From positions 1-64,000 of the forward strand of contig CAKPMY010000001.1 of NCBI GenBank assembly GCA_934168245.1: DNA of 64,000 bases, read 5' to 3'. Position 1 is the first letter of the stretch, and every line of letters starts with the position of its first letter. This stretch comes from an uncultured Bacilli bacterium (GTDB lineage: Bacteria > Bacillota_I > Bacilli_A > RF39 > UBA660). This document shows positions 26,232 to 35,250 of the stretch, piece by piece. A program made the position numbers and the translations under genes. The notes under the pieces are model-generated. The model saw only the letters and a list, made by a program, of their open reading frames with translations. It was not told the DNA's origin and ran no database searches.

Positions 26232-26303
26232 GATAATAATGTAATTGGGTTTCCTTTTACATTATATCACTTTATTGAAAAGCACACAAGAAAGGACGAT
26301 ATA

Positions 26304-27416
26304 ATGGGAGTATATAAAGCTAAAGAAGGTAAAACTAAAGATGGCCGTATCTGGTTCTTTAAGTTAAGATATCAAGATATGGATGGTAGAAATAAACAAT
26401 ACAAGTCAGGGAAATATGCTACAAAAAAAGAAGCTGAAGATGCAGAACTTGAATTTAGATTAAAAATACATAGACATGAAAATATGGATAAAATAACCAT
26501 TGATGAAATGATTGATATATTTATTGAAAATAGAACTTCTACTATTGAGGTTAAGCCTACTACTCTATATAATTACAGTAACAAAAGAACTCATTTAAAA
26601 AGTTTATTAAATATTAAGCTTAAAGATTTTAATATAAATCACTATGATAATTGGAAAAAACAAATGAATGAAACTAATATTTCAACTCGGTATAAAAATG
26701 ACATATTAAAATTTTTAAAATCAGTATTAAACTTTGCTATGACTTGGTATGATTTTAATCTCAATAAAGTTTATAATAAAATAACTAAGTTTAATGATGC
26801 TTCCGATATACCAAAGGAAATGATGTATTTTACTTATGATCAATGGAAACAATTTATTTCTGTAGAAACTAATTTGCAAAGTAAAGTTATGTTTGAAATA
26901 TTATATTACTGTGGTTTAAGAAAAGGTGAACTTAGAGGATTGACTTGGAGCGATATTGATTTTGTTAATAAAACTTTATCAGTTAAAAAACAAATCACAG
27001 GACGTGGTGGTTCTGTTAAAGAGTTTCAATTCTCCACTCCAAAGACTAAACGTAGTATAAGAAACCTACCTCTTAATAAACTACTCCTAAATGACCTTAA
27101 ATTGCTCAAAAAAGAAAGATCAAAAGAACACGAATTCAACGATAATTACTTTGTTATTGGAGATGCTTTCCCTGTAGGTAGTAATACTATTACGTCAAGA
27201 AAAAATCGCAACTGTAAACTTGCTGGTGTACCTCAAATTAGAATACATGACTTCAGACACTCGTGTGCATCTCTGCTTGTTAATAACGGAGCTAATATAA
27301 CTGTGGTAGCAAAATATTTAGGACACACAAAAATAGAAGAAACATTAAATACATATACACATCTATTTAATTCGGTCCTAAATGAGGTTGTAAATCTTAT
27401 TGACAAATTAGAATAA
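26304..27416 (+). CDS. int: Tyrosine recombinase integrase
   Basis: A 370-aa integrase of the phage/ICE type. It has an N-terminal AP2-like arm-binding domain (KAKEGKTKDGRIWFFKLRYQD...KKEAEDAELEF, 1-55), a SAM-like core-binding domain (about 60-165) and a catalytic domain. Active residues seen: Arg in CGLRKGELRGL (about 205), HDFRHS (about 315), LGHTKIEETLNTYTHLF with His and the nucleophilic Tyr (about 340-358). It would catalyse recombination between the 15-bp cores; the arm-binding domain fits the GGTACC repeats. RBS AAAGGA. The gene ends in a strong terminator. Confidence 0.96.
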   Translation: MGVYKAKEGKTKDGRIWFFKLRYQDMDGRNKQYKSGKYATKKEAEDAELEFRLKIHRHENMDKITIDEMIDIFIENRTSTIEVKPTTLYNYSNKRTHLKSLLNIKLKDFNINHYDNWKKQMNETNISTRYKNDILKFLKSVLNFAMTWYDFNLNKVYNKITKFNDASDIPKEMMYFTYDQWKQFISVETNLQSKVMFEILYYCGLRKGELRGLTWSDIDFVNKTLSVKKQITGRGGSVKEFQFSTPKTKRSIRNLPLNKLLLNDLKLLKKERSKEHEFNDNYFVIGDAFPVGSNTITSRKNRNCKLAGVPQIRIHDFRHSCASLLVNNGANITVVAKYLGHTKIEETLNTYTHLFNSVLNEVVNLIDKLE

Positions 27417-27422
27417 ACTAAA

Positions 27423-27442
27423 AGCTAGGAACATTCCTAGCT
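27423..27442 (+). terminator. Terminator after integrase
   Basis: A perfect 9-bp stem AGCTAGGAA/TTCCTAGCT with a 2-nt centre, followed by ATTTTTAAT. The minus-strand ImmA-like gene converges on it at 27456. Confidence 0.7.
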
Positions 27443-27455
27443 ATTTTTAATAAAA

Positions 27456-28490
27456 CTAATTATCTGTTTTTAATAAGAAATTATATTTTTGATATATCTC
27501 TGATGAATAATCAATATATCCATCCTTAGCCAATTTATATGCTACAAAACACTTAGGATAAACCACCTCGTTGTCAATATCGTATTCCGGATTGTTAATA
27601 ATCTTTTCATAATATTTATCATCAACCATCCATTCGTATGCTTGTAAGTCAGCTATTTCCTCAGTTTTTGTTTCAGTATCATATGAAACCAAATTTGTAC
27701 CTTTTGCTTGATTAAAGTCCTTTTTACAATGTGCTAGCTCATGGAGTAATGCAAAATATATATCTGCAATTCTTTTATGCTTGTATGTAATATAAATTGC
27801 TGGTACCTCTTTATGAACTTTAAAGGCTCCTCTAATTTTGGAACCAGGAATATCCTGTTGAATAACCAATCCTATTCCATTTTTATTAAATTCTTGGATT
27901 AGCATTTCTTCATCAAAAACATTTTTAGAAGCCAAATCTCTAATATAGTTTACAAGAATATCAATGTTTTCTTTTTCATACTTTCCAATTTTTTGATTCA
28001 ATGTTTCCCTATAGCATTTTTCAAGCCATAACAATAATAATTCTGGTTTATCATTTTTACTTTTATAATAAATATTCTTGTCTATCTCATATAATTTTTG
28101 TGGATCTTTAACTCTAAGAAATTTTAAAATATCTTTAGCTATATCCATTTTATTATTCACATCAATAAACGTAAACCATTTATTTTTAATTAAATATTGA
28201 TATGAAAATTTATTTAAATATTGTGATATTGTAAGATTATTATTTTTTAAATATTCATCTATATCCGATTCTATTTTATAATTCAATTCCATTTTATATA
28301 TGTAATCTGCTGGTATATTTGTAACAATTGAAATAGAATCAATAATTTGTGAACTCAAATCACGTTTACCAGACAAAATATCTATCAAATGCTTTGGAGT
28401 GATTCCTATTCTATTTGCAAAATCTTTATTAGTAATATTGTTAAATTCTAAATAGTCTTTTAAATAATTAGCAAATCTTATTTTTTCCAT
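27456..28490 (-). CDS. HTH-ImmA/IrrE metallopeptidase (HigA-like antitoxin)
   Basis: A 344-aa protein. An N-terminal XRE HTH (about residues 8-60: LEFNNITNKDFANRIGITPKHLIDILSG) matches the HigA antitoxin style. The C-terminal ImmA/IrrE (COG2856) domain has the zinc motif HELAHCKKD (HExxH, about 247-251) and a downstream EEIADLQAYEW acidic motif. It is transcribed 12 nt after the HigB-like gene. It could be the antitoxin/repressor of that pair or an ImmA-type protease that cleaves a repressor. Both are known for the family; the pairing favours the first. Confidence 0.8.
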   Translation of the reverse strand: MEKIRFANYLKDYLEFNNITNKDFANRIGITPKHLIDILSGKRDLSSQIIDSISIVTNIPADYIYKMELNYKIESDIDEYLKNNNLTISQYLNKFSYQYLIKNKWFTFIDVNNKMDIAKDILKFLRVKDPQKLYEIDKNIYYKSKNDKPELLLLWLEKCYRETLNQKIGKYEKENIDILVNYIRDLASKNVFDEEMLIQEFNKNGIGLVIQQDIPGSKIRGAFKVHKEVPAIYITYKHKRIADIYFALLHELAHCKKDFNQAKGTNLVSYDTETKTEEIADLQAYEWMVDDKYYEKIINNPEYDIDNEVVYPKCFVAYKLAKDGYIDYSSEIYQKYNFLLKTDN

Positions 28491-28502
28491 ATTATCACAC
28501 CC

Positions 28503-28817
28503 TTATAATTTATTTTTAAAATCATCATAATGATTTACTGATACAAATTCAAGCCTTAATATTTCATTATTATCTGTTGAAACGATAAGTCTTACAACAC
28601 CACTATTTTTATTTAAATTAAAGCTATAATAACCATTTAATTCATATTTTAGTGGCTCAAATCCATACATTAAAGAAACAGGATGAGTGCTTAAGCATTG
28701 GAAGTCGCTACATAATTTAATATGATTAATAATTAATTCAAGCATTTCTTTTTCTTTGTGCTTATTTTTAATACCTTTAAAACTATTTTTATATTTATCA
28801 CCATATTCAATTATCAA
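28503..28817 (-). CDS. HigB/RelE-like toxin candidate
   Basis: A 104-aa protein with RelE/HigB-type features: a compact size, SLMYGFEPLKYELNGYYSFNLNKNSGVVRLIVSTDNN (about residues 56-92) with the basic-strand 'R.I....N..' pattern and a C-terminal VSVNHYDDF. The start is a TTG at 28817, because AAAGGAGGG stands 7 nt upstream; the longer frame has no RBS. It sits directly before the HTH-ImmA gene. The likely role is a ribosome-dependent mRNA nuclease kept in check by the partner; catalytic residues are not certain. Confidence 0.6.
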   Translation of the reverse strand: MIIEYGDKYKNSFKGIKNKHKEKEMLELIINHIKLCSDFQCLSTHPVSLMYGFEPLKYELNGYYSFNLNKNSGVVRLIVSTDNNEILRLEFVSVNHYDDFKNKL

Positions 28818-28974
28818 GCTGTATCCCTCCTTTGCTAATACACCTCCATTCCTTTTCTCTACTAAAAGTATATTAACATTTTTGTTAATATATGTCAATA
28901 TTTTAAATTAAAAATATTTTTTATATTATTATGCCATAAATATAATACACCAATATTTAAAAATCTTTTAAAAT

Positions 28975-28994
28975 GGTACCTAATTGGTACCTAA
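28975..28994. repeat. Right arm-type repeat pair (GGTACC)
   Basis: GGTACCTAATTGGTACCTAA matches the left pair (15729-15748) in 19 of 20 bases, with the same 11-bp period. It lies 77 bp inside the right att core. Confidence 0.55.
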
Positions 28995-29043
28995 CCCTAT
29001 TTTTAGATATTAATTAAATCAGTAAAACCCTTATATTTCCTAA

Positions 29044-29144
29044 TAAAAATGAGAGCGACATAAGTTAATCGCTCTCTTCAGGGGGTTCGGTTGAATAACT
29101 CTTACATATAAACGTAAGAGATATCGGCGTGACATGCATCACGC
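29044..29144 (-). ncRNA. Small structured RNA interrupted by the element
   Basis: A strong promoter (TTGACA 29174-29179, 17-nt spacer, TATGAT 29151-29156) drives a minus-strand RNA with no ORF. It forms hairpin GCGTGA/TCACGC, hairpin CTCTTAC/GTAAGAG, a free C-rich tract (AACCCCCTGAAG) covering the att core, and a terminator (GAGAGCG 29051-29057 with CGCTCTC 29070-29076, then T's). The terminator is supplied by the element; the original 3' end now lies at 15563-15608 on the far side. I do not match it to a known RNA family. Confidence 0.6.
29071..29085. repeat. attR core of the integrated element
   Basis: An exact second copy of the 15-mer GCTCTCTTCAGGGGG (first at 15609-15623). Together they bracket about 13.5 kb. 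Confidence 0.75.
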
Positions 29145-29150
29145 ATCTTA

Positions 29151-29179
29151 ATCATAAATGAATTTTACTAAATTGTCAA
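29151..29179 (-). promoter_or_regulatory. Promoter of the interrupted small RNA
   Basis: Perfect -35 TTGACA, 17-nt spacer, -10 TATGAT on the minus strand. The first possible transcript bases begin near 29144, at the first hairpin. Confidence 0.75.
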
Positions 29180-29212
29180 TCTCTACCAATAAAATAATTT
29201 TACTTTACACTT

Positions 29213-30775
29213 CTACAAATCTATCTCAAAAACCGTAAATAACGTATTAGACTTAAACTTTTCAATAAATTTAAACGTTTCTTCCTCAAAATTCCAAGCT
29301 CTAAACTCAACTTTCTTTACATGTCTCTTTCTAGCATACCCCATGACATAATTAACCAACTCTGTACCAATTCCTTTTCGCCTATACTCATCTTTTACAA
29401 ATACATTTTCAATTTCTATATATGCAAAATCAGTATACAATCTCTTTCCACCCAGACTCTTAAGCCTTACCTTAATAAATCCCACTATTTTATCTTCAAT
29501 CGTATAAACAAAACAAGTCTCCGAAGCATTTCTTCCAAAAAAATTAATAAAATCAGAATGAATAACTGGACTAACATTACTAAACAAATCTTTTCTCATT
29601 TCAACACGATACTTCTGTATAGCAATACTCATCTTCCTTATCTCATCATAATCTTTCTTATTAACTAGTCTAATTCCATCGTTAAACGGTTTCTTTCTAA
29701 TCGCAATAATCGGTAAAAACATTTCCTTCTCAGTTAGTCCACCATGACAAGCAACAAATTTAGTTTTTAAAACCTCTTTCCCATCATTACCACAACTTAA
29801 ATAATACTCATCTGTCGCAATCGCAACAAAGTCACCAATATCTTTTTTCAAATTCAAATTGACAGTCTCAGCACCAAATAGACCTTTAGAAAGAATTTCC
29901 TCCCAACTTAAAAGTAAAAACTTATCACCAAGTCTCTCCTCAAAACCTTTCCTAAATTCTTCTTGTCTTTCTTCTAAAACTTTTAATCCTACACATCTAG
30001 GTTCAATTTCAATAACCTTTTCAACTAAACTAATCAAACTCTTATATTTACCTAAACTAATTTTAGAACATTCAACATTCCCATATCCCGAAATAATAAA
30101 CACAATAGAATTAGACAACTTATCACATAGTTGTTTTATTTCAACCTCTATCTTTCCTATTTCTTCTTGTGTTTTTAAAGACTCAATCCCCAAACTCATC
30201 ATAACCTTATCTAAATTATCAAAATATGCATATATCAATTTTTTACTAGAACTATTACTTAAATTAACTATTGTCTTGTAAGCATCTTCTCTATCAACAT
30301 ATTTTCCCTTACCAAACGGAAATATTCCATAAGCCTTTCCCAGACCAGAATTATTTATTTTATCAAAAATACTTTCAAACTTCCTATCACACTCATTACT
30401 TTTACCGATCATATCAGTACCAATATTTTTCCCCAAATCATCAGACTCAAACCATCCATTAATAAATCCATGCTGACTCGGATTCTCCCCACTTAAAAAT
30501 GTCATAGTAGAAGTAAAATCACTAGCTGGAAAAGTTGAAACAATATTTGCCACTTTATTACTTAATAAAATACTATCGTTATCTAAATATCTCTCCATAA
30601 CTCTATTACTCAAACCATTAAATGACAAGACAATTACATTATCATAATCATTTTCCTTTAACAGTCTATCTACTCTAATTAAACTAGAACACTCTCCATC
30701 TAACCCAAACTTTTTCAAAATAGAACTGGCAAAGTTATTAAAACTCTTATCATAATCTGGAAACAAAATCTTCAA
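29213..30775 (-). CDS. Degenerate phosphodiesterase-GNAT fusion
   Basis: The 520-aa N-terminal part (about residues 45-370) follows the alkaline-phosphatase/nucleotide-pyrophosphatase fold: VIVLSFNGLSNRVM, then STFPASDFTSTMTFLSGENPSQHGF, then a late CHGGLTEKEMFLPIIAI. Key metal ligands look lost: the first Asp (DG) is Asn (FNG), and the usual DHG is replaced by SGYGN. The C-terminal 140 residues are a GNAT acetyltransferase with motif A VFVKDEYRRKGIGTELVNYV (about 450-470). It may bind rather than cut a phosphodiester, while the GNAT domain looks intact. The substrate is unknown. It has its own promoter region upstream. Confidence 0.75.
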   Translation of the reverse strand: MKILFPDYDKSFNNFASSILKKFGLDGECSSLIRVDRLLKENDYDNVIVLSFNGLSNRVMERYLDNDSILLSNKVANIVSTFPASDFTSTMTFLSGENPSQHGFINGWFESDDLGKNIGTDMIGKSNECDRKFESIFDKINNSGLGKAYGIFPFGKGKYVDREDAYKTIVNLSNSSSKKLIYAYFDNLDKVMMSLGIESLKTQEEIGKIEVEIKQLCDKLSNSIVFIISGYGNVECSKISLGKYKSLISLVEKVIEIEPRCVGLKVLEERQEEFRKGFEERLGDKFLLLSWEEILSKGLFGAETVNLNLKKDIGDFVAIATDEYYLSCGNDGKEVLKTKFVACHGGLTEKEMFLPIIAIRKKPFNDGIRLVNKKDYDEIRKMSIAIQKYRVEMRKDLFSNVSPVIHSDFINFFGRNASETCFVYTIEDKIVGFIKVRLKSLGGKRLYTDFAYIEIENVFVKDEYRRKGIGTELVNYVMGYARKRHVKKVEFRAWNFEEETFKFIEKFKSNTLFTVFEIDL

Positions 30776-30864
30776 AAAACAACACTTCCTTCTAAACCAA
30801 GTATAACATAAAAAGAATAGAAAAAATTAACTGAACTTAACTTATCTTCATTCCAGTTATCTTT

Positions 30865-32859
30865 CTATCCTTCTGTTATATCACTAATTAATTTTTTCTT
30901 TAACGGTTCATCATCACTATTCTTATCAAGTAAATACTCCTTAGAGTCCTTCTTAGCCTGTAATAATATCTTATAATCTTCTCTTATATTAGCAATCTTA
31001 AAAGTCATATCACCAGACTGTTTAGTGCCAAATAAATCCCCATGTCCTCTTAACTTAAAATCTTCTTCACTAATAACAAACCCATCATCAACAGTTTCCA
31101 TTATTTTTAATCTCTCAGTATCGCTATCACTAATTAGTATACATTGTGACTTAGAAGTACCTCTACCAACTCTACCTCTTAACTGATGTAATGTTGAAAG
31201 TCCAAAACGATTGGCATCAAAAATAACCATTGTCGTTGCATTAGAAACATCTACCCCAACTTCTATTACTGTTGTCGATATAAGTATTTGTATTTTATTT
31301 TCTTTAAATTGTTCCATTATTGCTTCTTTTGCTAAAGCAGCCATCTTCCCATGTACTATATCTATTTTATACTTATCTCCAAATGCTAACTTCATCTGAT
31401 CTTTTAAATTACATACAGTAGCAAGATCACTAGAATTATCTGTATCTTCTATTAAAGGCGCAATAACATATACCTGATGCCCTTCTTTTAATTCTTTATA
31501 CATCATTCCAAGTACATCTTTAATCTCACTATTTTTCTTTACATAAGTATCAATTTTTTGTCTACCTTTTGGTCTAGCCTTTATCGTAGAAACATCCATA
31601 TCACCAAATATTGTTAAAGCGTACGTTCTAGGTATCGGAGTAGCACTCATATATAAAACATCTGGTTTAATTCCCTTATTTTGTAAATTTGCTCTTTGAT
31701 GTACTCCAAAACGATGTTGTTCATCTGTAATAACTAAACCTAAATTATTATACTCAACTTCATCCTGTATTAAAGCATGAGTACCAACAACCATTGAAAT
31801 ACTTCCATCTTTTAAACCTTCATAGATTCTAACCTTATCCTTCTTAGGAGTAGAACCCGTAAGTAACTCTACATTAATTTCACTTTCTCCTAAAAAGTTC
31901 TTTAAATTATTATAATGTTGTGTTGCTAAGATTTCTGTAGGCGCCATTAAAGCACTCTGATATCCTGATAAATTATTTGCAAGCATCGCAATAAAAGAAA
32001 CTATTGTCTTACCAGAACCAACATCACCCTGTAATAATCTATTCATTCGACTACTGGACTCTAAATCAACAAGTATCTCTTCAACTGCCTTCACCTGATC
32101 ATCCGTCAACTTAAATGGTAAATCATCAATAAATTTATTAATCTTATCTCTATCAATACTTCTCGTTAACCCATTATTCTTTTTCTTATTTTGTAATTTT
32201 AAATAATTAATCTTAAACATAAAAGCAAACAACTCTTCATATTTAAGTCTAATCTTTACTTCTTTTAATTTTTCTATTGTTGATGGATTATGAATAATAT
32301 TTAAAGATGTCTTTTTATTTAAAAAGTTATATCTTTCTAAATAAACACTAGGTATATAATCAAATATTTCTTTTCCAAACATCAACAAAGCCATATTTAT
32401 ATATGTTGACATATTTTTATTTGTAAGTCCCGCTGTACAATGATATACAGGCTCTATCTTTACTTTATTCATTAACGTTTCTAATTTTATATCAGAAGCC
32501 GTAATTACATTCTTAGTCTTATCTAATTTTCCAATAACTGTAACTCCAGTACCAACTGTAAGTTGTGACTTTAAAAAAGCCCTATTAAAAATTGAAACCC
32601 CTACTACACCTGATGCTGTAACTAATCTAAAATTCATCTTATTAAGTCCAGCCTTAAAATGCATCAATATAGGAACACTTTCAATTTTTCCATCTATTAT
32701 AATTTTCCCTCCGTCTTCTATTTCTGCCAAATTACATCTTTCAAGTATTTCATAACGGAAAGGATAATGTGTTACCAAATCTTCTACACTATTAATATTA
32801 ATTTTATTTAATAAAGAAAGAGATTTAGGTCCAATACCTTTTACATCTTTTAATTGCAT
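30865..32859 (-). CDS. recG: ATP-dependent DNA helicase RecG
   Basis: A 664-aa RecG of near-typical length. It has an N-terminal HhH (MQLKDVKGIGPKSLSLL), an OB-fold wedge domain (about residues 55-145), and helicase motifs I GDVGSGKT (about 278), II DEQH (about 380), III SATPIPRT, and VI QLRGRVGRG (about 560). The C-terminal TRG-like hairpin region is present. RecG remodels stalled replication forks and Holliday junctions. RBS GGAAG. A candidate promoter TTTAAA-N17-TATAAT lies at about 32880-32910. Confidence 0.96.
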   Translation of the reverse strand: MQLKDVKGIGPKSLSLLNKININSVEDLVTHYPFRYEILERCNLAEIEDGGKIIIDGKIESVPILMHFKAGLNKMNFRLVTASGVVGVSIFNRAFLKSQLTVGTGVTVIGKLDKTKNVITASDIKLETLMNKVKIEPVYHCTAGLTNKNMSTYINMALLMFGKEIFDYIPSVYLERYNFLNKKTSLNIIHNPSTIEKLKEVKIRLKYEELFAFMFKINYLKLQNKKKNNGLTRSIDRDKINKFIDDLPFKLTDDQVKAVEEILVDLESSSRMNRLLQGDVGSGKTIVSFIAMLANNLSGYQSALMAPTEILATQHYNNLKNFLGESEINVELLTGSTPKKDKVRIYEGLKDGSISMVVGTHALIQDEVEYNNLGLVITDEQHRFGVHQRANLQNKGIKPDVLYMSATPIPRTYALTIFGDMDVSTIKARPKGRQKIDTYVKKNSEIKDVLGMMYKELKEGHQVYVIAPLIEDTDNSSDLATVCNLKDQMKLAFGDKYKIDIVHGKMAALAKEAIMEQFKENKIQILISTTVIEVGVDVSNATTMVIFDANRFGLSTLHQLRGRVGRGTSKSQCILISDSDTERLKIMETVDDGFVISEEDFKLRGHGDLFGTKQSGDMTFKIANIREDYKILLQAKKDSKEYLLDKNSDDEPLKKKLISDITEG

Positions 32860-33020
32860 CTAGTACCACTTCCTTCTTGGCATATTATAGCATAACAAAA
32901 ACTTTTTTTAAAGAAATAAAAGTAAAATTTACACGTTTTTTCGTACACTTAGTTCCCTTTTAAATGCAATGTAACCAATAAAAAAAGATATAAACAATTC
33001 AAGTCTACATCTTATATATT

Positions 33021-35243
33021 TTACTTTTGCTTATCTGTAACAACAGCCGCTGCTTGACCAACAGTAGCAGCCCCAGTCGTAGTCTTAGATGCAACATCTA
33101 TTGCTGTCATCATAGTGTTGTATTCATTAATACTTTCTTGAACTACATCTAGTTTAGCCTGCATTGCATTTCCAATTGTCTGGTATGCCTCTGCTGTCTT
33201 ATCTATATCCGGAGACATATTATAATAATATGCTAAATCAAGTAATTGATCCTCTGGAAGACCATTAATAGTAGAATTGATTTTTTCCACATCAGGTGCC
33301 ATTGTAGTTTTACCCAAAGTATCTCCAATTAAATTATTTTCAAATTCTCTAGTCCTGTTATAAAGAACTTCTAAATGTTCGGTTAAAGGTGTAGTAAAAA
33401 ATTCTTTTGTATCATTCCATGCTCTTTTTCCCCAATTCCAAGCAGTTTCACCCCACCACGAACCTATAATATCATTTTTACTTGAAATTTGATCCTGTTG
33501 TTCAGCAATTTTACTAGCATCAACAAGTCCAACTTCCTTCTGCATTCCCTCCAACTTTTGGTAATTTTCTTTTGCCTGAGTAACATTTTCTATCATTCCA
33601 TAGTCATCAGTACGATTAGTTAACTCACCTCTATAATCCATTTTCTCTATTTCAGGCTTATTAGGAATCATTAAATATATATTATTTGGAACATCTTTAA
33701 ATAACTTACGGCTTATTTCTGGCAACAAAGTACCATCCTTTAATATATCTAATGTACTAAGCCCCGCAAGTCCCACCGTAGCAACAGTCTTTGCTGCATA
33801 ACCAACCTTTGCCAAAGTATTTGCAAAATCACCTTTATCATTATTACATTCACGTAGCTTGCCAACAAAAGAATGAAGTTTTGCCTTCTGTTTTTTATCA
33901 CAAGAATCAATACACTGAGTCAATTGTTGCAAAGTAGTTGGAGTTTCCTTAAACTCAACTTTCATTTCATCAGTCATATATTCATAAACCAAATTGAATA
34001 ATATTTGTTCTTCCGGTGTATTACTTTTTAAAGTAACTTCTTGCATTTTTTCTATCTCTACTTTGTTATCATTACCATATTTAAAAGAATCAAATTCTAA
34101 TATCTTCTTTTGTTCTTTCATACTAGAAAATTGATTATGCATATTTTTTATAGTTTTGACAGCCTGCACTCCTAAGATACTAGCAACACCAACTCCAGCG
34201 CCAATAATTCCACCTGTAACAGAACAAGAAATCAAATTTTCTACAGAATGAGTAGCCTCAGATACACCACCTATAATAGGAAGCTCCTGTGCCAAAAAGC
34301 CAGCACCAACAGTACCTCCACCAGCAGCAACACCTCCAATAGTACTACCAGAATTTAAAAAAGTAAAAACCCCTACTGCAGAACCATTAATTAAGCCAGA
34401 CAAAATAGCAGGATTTACAGCATTAACAGTGGTTGCTGCTCCAACTCCCGTTGCAAAGCCAGCACCAGCAGAAGCTGCAGCCTTCTTTACACCTGTAAAT
34501 AGTGAATTTTTCTTTTTACCATCAATTCTACCATTTACATCAATACCTTTTCCTAATTTATTATTAATAATATTACATAGCATTTTTCTCTTTTCAAAAT
34601 CCATAGTATAAATAGTTTGTCTTAATGACAAATATCCAGTATCTAAAAAGTTAACATCATGAGTCTTTAAAAAATCACGTATAATAACCTGAACTTCTTC
34701 TGAAAATCTAGTATCAGTAACACCGCCAGCAGAATCTCTAGTTATTTCTAATTCATTTAAAATTTTATTACACTCTGACTCTTTAGAAATAACTTTTCCA
34801 GCTTTCTTATTCTTTACAATCTTATAAACAGAATTAGCCACTAGTACACCAGATACAACCAACTTAGAAACTACTGTCGGTGCTAGTATTACAGCTGCTC
34901 TACTTGCAAGTCCCAAAGTAGTAGCTTTAGCAATTGGTTTAAAAAACTTCTCTGACTTCTTAAAAAACTTCTGTATACTATTAGAACTACTATTTTCCAA
35001 ATTTTCCAACAACTCATCAAGACTCTTAGATATTCCATCTATTTTAATTAAAGTATTATCATATGAAATTTCAGGTAACTTATCCTTAAGTTCCCTTTTT
35101 AAAGAAGAAACATCAACACAATCAGCACTAATCTCTATATTATCATTTTTTAAGGCTTCTCTAATTAAATTAACTTTTTCGCCCTGTACCTTTTTTGTCA
35201 ATTCACTTTGTGTCTTTTTCTTAACCTCTTCTAACTTATTCAT
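33021..35243 (-). CDS. Large glycine-rich membrane-active protein, unknown
   Basis: A 740-aa protein of no recognised family. The N-terminal 110 residues are charged and helical. Hydrophobic Ala/Gly segments follow at about 115-145, and a long glycine-zipper region at about 250-355 (GAGFATGVGAATT, GGVAAGGGTVGAGF, GGIIGAGVGVAS), like membrane-inserting hairpins. Further on come a mixed helical part and a Trp-rich patch (SWWGETAWNWGKRAW, about 595). The C-terminus is helical and ends in Ala/Thr. No signal peptide is seen. The ATG was chosen over a GTG at 35258. It follows a 64-aa gene by 7 nt. It could be an exported effector or a membrane scaffold; this is not resolved. Confidence 0.6.
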   Translation of the reverse strand: MNKLEEVKKKTQSELTKKVQGEKVNLIREALKNDNIEISADCVDVSSLKRELKDKLPEISYDNTLIKIDGISKSLDELLENLENSSSNSIQKFFKKSEKFFKPIAKATTLGLASRAAVILAPTVVSKLVVSGVLVANSVYKIVKNKKAGKVISKESECNKILNELEITRDSAGGVTDTRFSEEVQVIIRDFLKTHDVNFLDTGYLSLRQTIYTMDFEKRKMLCNIINNKLGKGIDVNGRIDGKKKNSLFTGVKKAAASAGAGFATGVGAATTVNAVNPAILSGLINGSAVGVFTFLNSGSTIGGVAAGGGTVGAGFLAQELPIIGGVSEATHSVENLISCSVTGGIIGAGVGVASILGVQAVKTIKNMHNQFSSMKEQKKILEFDSFKYGNDNKVEIEKMQEVTLKSNTPEEQILFNLVYEYMTDEMKVEFKETPTTLQQLTQCIDSCDKKQKAKLHSFVGKLRECNNDKGDFANTLAKVGYAAKTVATVGLAGLSTLDILKDGTLLPEISRKLFKDVPNNIYLMIPNKPEIEKMDYRGELTNRTDDYGMIENVTQAKENYQKLEGMQKEVGLVDASKIAEQQDQISSKNDIIGSWWGETAWNWGKRAWNDTKEFFTTPLTEHLEVLYNRTREFENNLIGDTLGKTTMAPDVEKINSTINGLPEDQLLDLAYYYNMSPDIDKTAEAYQTIGNAMQAKLDVVQESINEYNTMMTAIDVASKTTTGAATVGQAAAVVTDKQK

Positions 35244-35250
35244 AAAAAAA

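Noticed and set aside
28818..28898. Longer N-terminus for the HigB-like protein
   Set aside because: The only good Shine-Dalgarno precedes the internal TTG at 28817; RelE/HigB proteins are about 100 residues.
15000..29085. CRISPR array near the defence genes
   Set aside because: No regularly spaced repeat of 20-40 bp with unique spacers and no cas-like gene is present.
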